This document shows, one piece after another, positions 1-6,457 of a stretch of DNA of 6,457 nt. Source of the stretch: JACQAI01 sp035507915 (GTDB lineage: Bacteria; Pseudomonadota; Alphaproteobacteria; Elsterales; Elsteraceae); contig DATJNS010000128.1 in assembly GCA_035507915.1 (NCBI GenBank), forward strand, positions 1-6,457. Direction: 5' to 3'. The position numbers were made by a program, and so were the translations under genes. Under the pieces are notes generated by a model. It was not told where the DNA came from. It did not search any database and saw only the letters and a program-made list of their open reading frames with translations. How positions within the stretch are numbered: the first letter of the stretch is position 1; every line of letters starts with the position of its first letter.

Positions 1-336
1 CCCGTCCCACGACGCGCCTCGCGGCGCTCCGCAGTCCAGGCCAGTACCCGCTCATGCGATCCTTTACTCAAGGATGCACGAGCAACAGCTCCAAGCCGCC
101 GCCTGCGCATCCCTTCCCTCTATCAACCATGTCAATAAGCGCGACCAACCCCGACGAGATCGATTGTTGAGACCGACCGCGCGACGCCTTCGGCTAGAGC
201 CGGCTGCGTTGGCTGGAAACCCCAGAATATAGCGGCGCGACGATATCGACGCAAGCCCCGAACGCGCGGCTGGGACGCATCACCGTCGCACACCAGCGCG
301 CGGTTCCCAGGCCGCGGAAATCCCCGGATTTCGGGC
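1..336. other. Region without a confident gene
   Basis: No recognisable gene, tRNA or rRNA is seen. The composition is more mixed than in the neighbouring operon, with stops in several frames, as in intergenic DNA. Three short open stretches touch the window edge. Plus frame 1 is open from the edge to a TAA at 136-138. Plus frame 2 is open from the edge to a TAG at 230-232. On the minus strand an ATG at 110 has a purine-rich run (GAGGGAAGGG) directly before it and stays open for 36 codons to the edge. None gives a peptide I recognise, so any could be the end or start of a real neighbour, or chance. Confidence 0.5.
317..332 (-). terminator. Small hairpin just after the DUF1489 gene
   Basis: GAAATC (317-322) and GATTTC (327-332) are perfect inverted repeats around a 4-nt loop, starting four bases past the stop codon of the minus-strand gene that ends at 337. 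The position suits a transcription terminator for the operon. No T-rich tract follows on the minus strand, so it is not a standard intrinsic terminator and may only be a mRNA 3' end stem or chance. Confidence 0.25.
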
Positions 337-774
337 TCACAGCAGGCCGAGCTCGCGCAGCTCGGCGAGCATCTTGGGCGGCATCTTGGCGGTGCCCTTG
401 CCCGCCTTGGCGAGGTCGCCCGGCGCATCCGCCGGCGCGAGATAGCGCCAGCCCTGGAACGGCCGCAACGCGGTCGGCAGGACCGGCACCAGCACCGGGT
501 CGAGCAGGAGCATGCACCGCGCGCGGCCCTCGTCGTCGACATAGGGCCGGAAGCCGCGCAGGCGCTGGCGCACGCGCATCCAGCCCTTGATCACCCAGTA
601 GAGCGAGCCGTCGTCGAGCAGCTCCTCGGTGCGCTTCGGCATGTGGGTCGTGTAGCTCGGCACTGCCACGCCGGCCTTCTTCGGCAAACGGATGCGCTTG
701 CGCTTCTTCTGCACCGCGGCGAGATGCTCGATGTCGCGGATGCCGACCGCCAGACGCATCAGGTGCAACGCCAT
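337..774 (-). CDS. DUF1489 family protein, function unknown
   Basis: A 145-residue protein that I recognise by pattern as the DUF1489 family, common in Alphaproteobacteria and without an established function. Signature stretches are MPKRTEELLDDGSLYWVIKG (residues 45-64), a RQR...RPYVDDEGRARC block (69-87) and LRPFQGWRYLAPADAPGDL (103-121). It ends in ELGLL, which is typical of the family. The N-terminus MALHLMRLAVG also fits, which supports the ATG at 774. A GGAG lies upstream of that ATG, at somewhat long spacing. There is no signal peptide or membrane segment, and the basic stretch KKRKRIRLPKK (23-33) is notable. The gene lies 69 nt downstream of mccA on the same strand and may be read from the same transcript. 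Nothing in the sequence ties it to leucine degradation. Confidence 0.88.
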   Translation of the reverse strand: MALHLMRLAVGIRDIEHLAAVQKKRKRIRLPKKAGVAVPSYTTHMPKRTEELLDDGSLYWVIKGWMRVRQRLRGFRPYVDDEGRARCMLLLDPVLVPVLPTALRPFQGWRYLAPADAPGDLAKAGKGTAKMPPKMLAELRELGLL

Positions 775-843
775 CGCTTATCGGCTCCGTCGCTTCGGCT
801 TGGAAGGCGCGCAGTATCCCGACCGGGACCGCGCGGCGCAAGC

Positions 844-2859
844 TCAGCGCGCGCCGTCCGCGGCCGCCTCGAGCACCAGCAGCTCGGCGCCTTCCTCGAC
901 CATGTCGCCGACGCGGTAGTGCACGGCAGCGACGACGCCGGCCGCCGGCGCCGCGACCGTATGCTCCATCTTCATGGCCTCGACGACGATCAGGGGCTGG
1001 CCGCGCTTGACGCGCTCGCCCGGCTTCACCCGTACCGCCGCGACGCGGCCCGGCATCGGCGCGGTCAGCTTGCCGGCGGCGACCTCGCCGGCCGACGCGA
1101 TCGCCAGCGGATCGACCAGCGTCAGCGACGCTTCGCCGCCGCGATCGAACACGGTGACGACGTCACCCTGGCGCACGACGCGCGCCGTGAGCGCCACGCC
1201 ATCGAGCGTCGCCTGCAGGCTGCCGTCCGCCAGCAGCGCGCCGTCGGCCGCCACGCTCGCGCCCGGCAGGGTCAGGGCGAACCCATGCCGGCCGAACTGC
1301 GCGCGCACCACGACGGTCGCATCGCCGTCGCGCCAGCGGCACTCGTGCCAGGCGTCGCGGTTCAGCCGCCAGCCCGCCGCGCGCGCCCACGGCGAGTGCG
1401 GATCGGCGGTGGCTGCCGCGGCCGCCGCGGTCCGCTGCCGCGCCTCCAGCAGCACGGCCAAGGTCGCGAGCGCCAGGCTGCGCGTGTCCGCCGGCTGCGG
1501 CGCCGGCAAGAGCTCGGCCCGGTGCCGGCCGATGAAGCCGGTGTCGATCGCGGCGTCGGCGAACGCCGGATGATCGATCACCGCCGCCAGCAAGGCGCGA
1601 TTGGTGCGCACGCCGGCGATCTCGGTCTGCGCCAGCGCCCGGCCGAGCCGCGCGATCGCCGCGTCGCGCGTCTCGCCCCACGCGATCAGCTTGGCGATCA
1701 TCGGATCGTAGGCGTGCGGCACGACGTCGCCGGAGCGCACCCCGGTGTCGACCCGCACGCCGGCGCCGTCGGGAAAGCGCACGTGCTCAAGCCGGCCGGG
1801 CTGGGGCAGGAAATCGCGGCGCGGATCCTCGGCGTAGAGCCGCACCTCGATCGCATGGCCACGCACCTGCACGGCGTCCTGCGTCAGCGGCAGCGGCTCG
1901 CCATCGGCGACCCGGATCTGCCACTCGACGAGGTCGAGCCCGGTGATCGCCTCGGTCACCGGATGCTCGACCTGCAGGCGGGTGTTCATCTCCATGAAGT
2001 AGAAATCATCGGCCGAGTCGGCCGGGGCGATGAACTCGACCGTGCCGGCGCCGACATAGCCGACCGCGCGCGCCGCGGCGACCGCGGCGGCACCCATCGC
2101 CGCACGCCGCGCCGGAGTCATCCCGGGCGCGGGCGCCTCCTCGACCACCTTCTGGTAGCGCCGCTGGATCGAGCAGTCGCGCTCGAACAGATGAATGCAG
2201 CTGCCGTGACTGTCGGCGAACACTTGCATCTCGATGTGGCGCGGCCGCGCCAAGTACTTCTCGATCAACAGGCGCGGATCGCCGAACGCCGCCTCGGCCT
2301 CGCGGCGCGCGCTTGCCAGCGCGTCGGCCAGCTTCTTGGCATCGTCGACGACGCGCATGCCGCGGCCGCCGCCGCCGGCCGACGCCTTGACGAGCACGGG
2401 ATAACCGATCTCCTCGGCCGTCCGCGCGAGCGTCGCCGGCTCCTGGTCGGCGCCGTGATAGCCCGGGACCAGCGGCACGCGCGCGCGCGCCATCAGGTCC
2501 TTGGCCGCGCTCTTCGAGCCCATGGCGCGGATCGCCGCGGCCGGCGGACCGATGAAGGTCAGCCCCGCCGCGCCGCACGCCTCGGCGAACACCGGGTTCT
2601 CCGACAGGAAACCGTAGCCCGGGTGGATCGCGTCGGCGTCGCTCCGGCGCACCGCTTCGAGGATCGCCTCGATCTTCAGATAGCTTTCGCGCGCCGGGGT
2701 CGGCCCGATGCGGTGCGCCTCGTCGGCCAGCGCCACGTGCTGCGCGCGCGCGTCGGCGTCGGAATAGACCGCGATCGTGCGCAGCCCGAGACGGCGCGCG
2801 GTGCGGATGATCCGGCAGGCGATCTCGCCGCGGTTGGCGATCAGGACGGTCCGGATCAC
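844..2859 (-). CDS. mccA: 3-methylcrotonyl-CoA carboxylase, alpha (biotin-containing) subunit
   Basis: A 671-residue cytosolic biotin carboxylase fused to a biotin carrier domain. It uses ATP and bicarbonate to carboxylate its biotin, which MccB then uses. The N-terminal domain starts with VLIANRGEIACRII (residues 5-18). The ATP-grasp domain has Lys158, the glycine loop GGGGRGM (162-168), HLFERDCSIQRRYQKVVEE (223-241) and the catalytic signature MNTRLQVEHPVTE (291-303, with Arg294 and Glu298). The C-terminal carrier domain has the biotinylation motif EAMKM, with Lys630 as the biotinyl lysine. The length fits MCC alpha subunits. The start is GTG: the frame opens exactly at the conserved N-terminus, and the GTG overlaps the liuC stop by four bases (GTGA) with no clear Shine-Dalgarno, which implies translational coupling. 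Propionyl- or geranyl-CoA carboxylase alpha subunits are similar. The adjacent MccB and the crotonase favour MCC. Confidence 0.93.
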   Translation of the reverse strand: MIRTVLIANRGEIACRIIRTARRLGLRTIAVYSDADARAQHVALADEAHRIGPTPARESYLKIEAILEAVRRSDADAIHPGYGFLSENPVFAEACGAAGLTFIGPPAAAIRAMGSKSAAKDLMARARVPLVPGYHGADQEPATLARTAEEIGYPVLVKASAGGGGRGMRVVDDAKKLADALASARREAEAAFGDPRLLIEKYLARPRHIEMQVFADSHGSCIHLFERDCSIQRRYQKVVEEAPAPGMTPARRAAMGAAAVAAARAVGYVGAGTVEFIAPADSADDFYFMEMNTRLQVEHPVTEAITGLDLVEWQIRVADGEPLPLTQDAVQVRGHAIEVRLYAEDPRRDFLPQPGRLEHVRFPDGAGVRVDTGVRSGDVVPHAYDPMIAKLIAWGETRDAAIARLGRALAQTEIAGVRTNRALLAAVIDHPAFADAAIDTGFIGRHRAELLPAPQPADTRSLALATLAVLLEARQRTAAAAAATADPHSPWARAAGWRLNRDAWHECRWRDGDATVVVRAQFGRHGFALTLPGASVAADGALLADGSLQATLDGVALTARVVRQGDVVTVFDRGGEASLTLVDPLAIASAGEVAAGKLTAPMPGRVAAVRVKPGERVKRGQPLIVVEAMKMEHTVAAPAAGVVAAVHYRVGDMVEEGAELLVLEAAADGAR

Positions 2860-3641
2860 GCGTCGCGCGCCCAGCGCGGCTTGCGCTTCTCCAGGAACGC
2901 GCTCAAGCCCTCGACGCCGTCGGCGCTGGCGCGCTGGGCGGCGATGCCGCGCACCGTGTGCTCGATCAAGGCGTCGTCGATCGGCCGGTCGACCGCCTCG
3001 ACGAGCGCCTTCGACGCCGCCATGGCCTGCGTGCTGTTGCCGCGCAGCGCCGCCAGATGGCGCTCGACGGTCGCGTCGAGCGCCTCGGGCGCCACCACCT
3101 CGTGCACCAGGCCGATGCGCCGGGCCTCCGCGGCGTCGAAGCGCTCGGCGGTCAGGAACAGACGGCGCGCCGCGCGCGGACCGATCGCGCGCACGAGATA
3201 GGGGCTGATCACCGCCGGGATCAGGCCGATGCGCACCTCGGTCACGGCGAACGCGGCGACCGACGCCGCGATCACGATGTCGTGCACCGCGATCAGGCCG
3301 AGCCCGCCGGCGAACGCCGAGCCCTGGACGCGCGCGATCGTCGGCTTGGACAGCCGGTCGATCAGACGCAGGAGCTCGGCCAGCGCGCGCGCGTCGGCGA
3401 TGTTCTCGGCCTCGGTGTAGCTCGCCATCCGGCGCATCCAGTTGAGATCGGCGCCCGCCGAGAAGCTGGCGCCATTGGCGGCCAGCACGACCGCGCGCAC
3501 CGCCGGATCGGCGTCGAGCGCGCGGTAGCGCTCGGCGAGCGCAGCGATCAGCCGATCGTCGAAGGCGTTGTGGATCTCCGGCCGGTTGAGCGTGAGGGTC
3601 GCCACGCCGTGGTCGACCGAGAGCAGCAGGGTGTCCGTCAT
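2856..3641 (-). CDS. liuC: Methylglutaconyl-CoA hydratase-type enoyl-CoA hydratase
   Basis: A 261-residue crotonase-family protein. By context it hydrates 3-methylglutaconyl-CoA to HMG-CoA, the step after MCC in leucine breakdown. The N-terminus carries the crotonase core (VATLTLNRPEIHNAFD, residues 13-28). The oxyanion-hole region is FSAGADLNWM (60-69) and the second half is GSAFAGGLGL (107-116). Glu135 in FAVTEVRIGLIPAVISPY is the likely catalytic acid. The position where classical enoyl-CoA hydratases have their first catalytic Glu is Gly115, as I recall for LiuC-type hydratases. FAGG in place of the common FGGG, and AVHD where ACCD or AACD is usual, are small departures. The ATG at 3641 lies 2 nt after the mccB stop, so translation is probably coupled. 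The C-terminus ends in FLEKRKPRW, normal for the family. The specific substrate is inferred from context. Confidence 0.88.
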   Translation of the reverse strand: MTDTLLLSVDHGVATLTLNRPEIHNAFDDRLIAALAERYRALDADPAVRAVVLAANGASFSAGADLNWMRRMASYTEAENIADARALAELLRLIDRLSKPTIARVQGSAFAGGLGLIAVHDIVIAASVAAFAVTEVRIGLIPAVISPYLVRAIGPRAARRLFLTAERFDAAEARRIGLVHEVVAPEALDATVERHLAALRGNSTQAMAASKALVEAVDRPIDDALIEHTVRGIAAQRASADGVEGLSAFLEKRKPRWARDA

Positions 3642-3643
3642 GG

Positions 3644-5254
<1,611 letters not shown>

Positions 5255-5275
5255 GCCCCCTCGCCTGCCTTTCCG
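5255..5275 (-). promoter_or_regulatory. Purine-rich ribosome binding region of mccB
   Basis: Directly before the mccB ATG the minus strand reads AGGCAGGCGAGGGGGC. It contains two AGG-type Shine-Dalgarno candidates, and the nearer one (GAGG) sits unusually close to the ATG. No other in-frame ATG nearby has both a purine-rich leader and a family-like N-terminus, so this supports 5254 as the start. Confidence 0.45.
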
Positions 5276-5373
5276 TCGGCGCCGCGCCCTGCGACCCGCG
5301 CCGGATGATCTTACCGGTCGCGATGGGGAGCAAGGTGCCGCCGAGCGGGGGCCCGCGGCCGGTCCGCGACCAG
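5255..5373. other. Leader between the transposon end and mccB
   Basis: About 119 bp of very GC-rich sequence whose composition matches the operon, not the transposon, so it is probably the remaining native upstream DNA of mccB. No convincing promoter is visible. One minus-strand frame encodes LLPIATGKIIRR (5298-5333), which resembles the C-terminal ATGKI-RR motif of AMP-forming acyl-CoA synthetases. The frame has no stop before it runs into mccB out of phase, so at most it is a degraded gene remnant. Confidence 0.5.
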
Positions 5374-5382
5374 TGTGTAGGA

Positions 5383-5417
5383 TGCCAAAGTACCTGAGCA
5401 CGAAATTTACTTTGGCA
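5383..5417. repeat. Perfect 10-bp inverted repeat at the outer transposon end
   Basis: TGCCAAAGTA (5383-5392) and TACTTTGGCA (5408-5417) are exact reverse complements separated by 15 bp. The arms overlap the two tandem units, so this may be a by-product of how those units are arranged, or a separate hairpin or protein site. It lies about 10 bp inside the proposed tip. Confidence 0.7.
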
Positions 5418-5432
5418 GAATGACTTAGCACG
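5383..5432 (+). repeat. Tandem 20-bp repeats in the transposon end
   Basis: Two copies of a 20-bp unit start exactly 30 bp apart, at 5383 (TGCCAAAGTACCTGAGCACG) and 5413 (TGGCAGAATGACTTAGCACG), with 14 of 20 positions identical and a shared AGCACG 3' core. The similarity continues past the unit (AAATTTAC versus CAGTTTGAC). A third, more diverged copy may start near 5440, where CAGAAATTGACT resembles CAGAATGACT. Spaced repeats of this size at a terminus are typical of TnsB/TniA-type transposase binding sites. That role is an inference. Confidence 0.65.
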
Positions 5433-5435
5433 CAG

Positions 5436-5489
5436 TTTGACACAGAAATTGACTCTGTCTGGGTCAAACCGGCGCCATTTTTGACACGG
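5436..5489. repeat. Inner TTTGACAC repeats of the transposon end
   Basis: TTTGACACAG (5436-5445) recurs as TTTGACACGG (5480-5489), 9 of 10 identical and 44 bp apart. A related ATTGACTCTG lies at 5448-5457, and an inverted partial copy, GGTCAAACC, at 5462-5470. GACACAG (5439-5445) and CTCTGTC (5453-5459) also form an imperfect inverted pair. These are probably further transposase-binding or end-structure elements. Confidence 0.5.
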
Positions 5490-5529
5490 TTAGTGATCTC
5501 CTGTTCATGTTCGAGGCGCCCGGATCGCG

Positions 5530-6457
5530 TCAGATCAGCCGACGAACGCTGAACATGCGCCGAATGAACTCAGCTTGGCGCAGAACGAGGCCAAGCCCCG
5601 TCATTCGCCCGTTGAGTGACTGAAGCAGGCGTGAATCATCTACGCCGTCGAGGCCACCAAGATCCACATCGGGCCACCGCCCCCAGGCCCGATCCGCCGC
5701 CTCGATCACCCGGCTCGGCATCTCGCCGAAGCGCAAGCCCGACCAATCTCCTGGGGCAACTCCGAGAGACCCACCACCAATGAGGAAAACGAGGTGGAGC
5801 AAAGCATTGAGCCGACTTGCCGCGAAGCCACTGGAGAACATGGTCGCCAACGGCTCGACCCGCTCCCCGCGCGGGATCGCCATCCCCACGCCGGCAGCAT
5901 CCAAAATCGCCGTTAGAGAACTGGACGGAGCAGCCTCTGGACCAGCAGCAGCCTCGACAAATTTGAATCCGCAGAAACACACGAGCAAGAAGGGCCGGTT
6001 ATTCGAGATGGGATCCCCGCATCTCGGACAGGCGTCAATTAGCCGACCGTTATGTTTCGGGCAGTGACTGACCAGCCACAGGTCCCAGATCGCGCGGACG
6101 TACGGCGCCTCACTCAAGCAGGTCGGACAAACCCTGCCTCTGTTGAGCGAGATGAACAACGGACTGATGACGTACCCCATCCACCTCCAGAGTGACCGAC
6201 CTGGGTTCGGGCTAGGCTTGAGCCGGAACGGGATGAGGTCTTCCAGTCGACTCCACGGCAAGTCTAAGAGACGCGACAACGACCTCACCCGATGAGCCAC
6301 GAGGCCGTCAAAACGACAGATACCTAAGAAATTCAGCACATAGTTGGTCGTCGGAAATATGTTCGCTTCCGACACTCGGATTAAATAGCCGATCCCGCTC
6401 TCGTCCTCTAACAGGCTGTTGAAGAAGCCGGCCAGAAGTGAGCGATGGACCCGATTT
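5530..6457 (-). CDS. tniQ: TniQ family transposition protein, 5' end beyond the window
   Basis: A TniQ/TnsD-type protein, the target-selection partner that links a TnsC/TniB ATPase to the target in Tn7-like and Tn5053-like elements. About 308 residues are visible. The diagnostic zinc-binding region is VCPTCLSEAPYVRAIWDLW, then SHCPKH and DACPRCG, then VCFCG. In visible-residue numbering this gives Cys110, Cys113, Cys132, His135, Cys143, Cys146, Cys160 and Cys162. The last pair is C-x-C, tighter than the C-x2-C I would expect. A GTG at 6375 could serve as a start, but the same frame upstream reads LLEDESGIGYLIR, which matches the conserved TniQ N-terminus (DES followed by a Y/W-L-R segment). 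The true start is therefore a little beyond 6457. The C-terminal half has no recognised domain. Codon use is far less GC-biased than in the mcc genes, as expected for transferred DNA. Confidence 0.87.
   Translation of the reverse strand, partial: NRVHRSLLAGFFNSLLEDESGIGYLIRVSEANIFPTTNYVLNFLGICRFDGLVAHRVRSLSRLLDLPWSRLEDLIPFRLKPSPNPGRSLWRWMGYVISPLFISLNRGRVCPTCLSEAPYVRAIWDLWLVSHCPKHNGRLIDACPRCGDPISNNRPFLLVCFCGFKFVEAAAGPEAAPSSSLTAILDAAGVGMAIPRGERVEPLATMFSSGFAASRLNALLHLVFLIGGGSLGVAPGDWSGLRFGEMPSRVIEAADRAWGRWPDVDLGGLDGVDDSRLLQSLNGRMTGLGLVLRQAEFIRRMFSVRRLI

Larger units (their letters stand above)
5374..6457. mobile_element. End of a TniQ-encoding (Tn7/Tn5053-superfamily) transposon, running off the window
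   Basis: Composition changes sharply near 5374: GC-rich chromosomal DNA gives way to more AT-rich sequence. The outer edge begins TGTGTAGG (5374-5381; TGTAGG at 5376 is a possible alternative), fitting the TG...CA termini of DDE elements of this superfamily. Just inside lie spaced repeats that look like transposase-binding sites, then the 3' end of tniQ 156 bp from the edge. TniQ family proteins act with a DDE transposase (TniA/TnsB) and an AAA+ ATPase (TniB/TnsC), whose genes would lie beyond 6457. The exact tip and the target duplication cannot be fixed from one end. If the element starts at 5374 and makes a 5-bp duplication, the flank would be ACCAG (5369-5373). Whether it is intact is unknown. 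Confidence 0.75.

Noticed and set aside
1..110. Minus-strand partial gene starting at an ATG at 110
   Set aside because: It has a purine-rich leader but only 36 arginine-rich codons are visible, with no recognisable motif. It is recorded only in the description of 1-336.
811..825. Hairpin (TCCCG/CGGGA) between mccA and the DUF1489 gene as a terminator
   Set aside because: The stem is 5 bp with a 2-nt loop and no T-tract, so it is too tight and weak to call in GC-rich DNA.
643..3201. Long plus-strand open frame opposite mccA and the end of liuC
   Set aside because: It is arginine-, alanine- and histidine-rich with no family resemblance and lies opposite two certain genes. High GC with biased third positions makes antisense frames stay open.
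5255..5467. N-terminal extension of mccB by 71 codons to an ATG at 5467
   Set aside because: The extension is low-complexity and crosses the proposed transposon end. The family N-terminus begins right after the ATG at 5254, giving the normal length.
5393..5470. Outward promoter in the transposon end (TTGACC on the minus strand near 5463-5468)
   Set aside because: No -10 hexamer close to TATAAT occurs at 16-18 bp spacing. The TTGAC strings are better explained as part of the end repeats.
5374..5529. CRISPR-like repeats or an atypical guide in the terminus
   Set aside because: The repeats are diverged, few, without uniform spacers, and sit where transposase-binding sites are expected. No Cas gene is in the window.

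Overview
The window looks like chromosomal DNA of a very GC-rich alphaproteobacterium carrying the edge of a transposon. The taxonomic guess rests on strongly G/C-biased third codon positions and on a DUF1489-family gene, a family known mainly from Alphaproteobacteria. It is an inference, not a placement.

From right to left, all genes read on the minus strand. Positions 5530-6457 hold a TniQ-family transposition gene whose 5' end runs off the window. Positions 5374-5529 hold what looks like the terminus of the same transposon, with TG at its outer edge and spaced repeats inside. Positions 5255-5373 are a short chromosomal leader. Then comes a compact three-gene leucine-degradation operon. mccB (3644-5254) is the carboxyltransferase subunit of 3-methylcrotonyl-CoA carboxylase. 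liuC (2856-3641) is a methylglutaconyl-CoA hydratase-type crotonase. mccA (844-2859) is the biotin carboxylase plus biotin-carrier subunit. The gap between mccB and liuC is 2 nt, and liuC and mccA overlap by 4 nt (GTGA), so the three are almost surely co-transcribed and translationally coupled. A DUF1489 gene of unknown function (337-774) follows 69 nt downstream. Positions 1-336 contain no gene I can defend.

MccA carboxylates its biotin using ATP and bicarbonate. MccB passes the carboxyl group to 3-methylcrotonyl-CoA, giving 3-methylglutaconyl-CoA. LiuC hydrates that to HMG-CoA. The usual partners, isovaleryl-CoA dehydrogenase before and HMG-CoA lyase after, are not in the window.

The most interesting point is the junction. 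A Tn7/Tn5053-superfamily element, identified from TniQ and the repeat-rich terminus, ends about 120 bp upstream of mccB. It has probably separated the operon from its original upstream sequence. Only one end and one gene of the element are visible, so I cannot say whether it is a Tn5053-like, Tn7-like or CRISPR-associated transposon. No CRISPR repeat, guide RNA or Cas gene is visible here.
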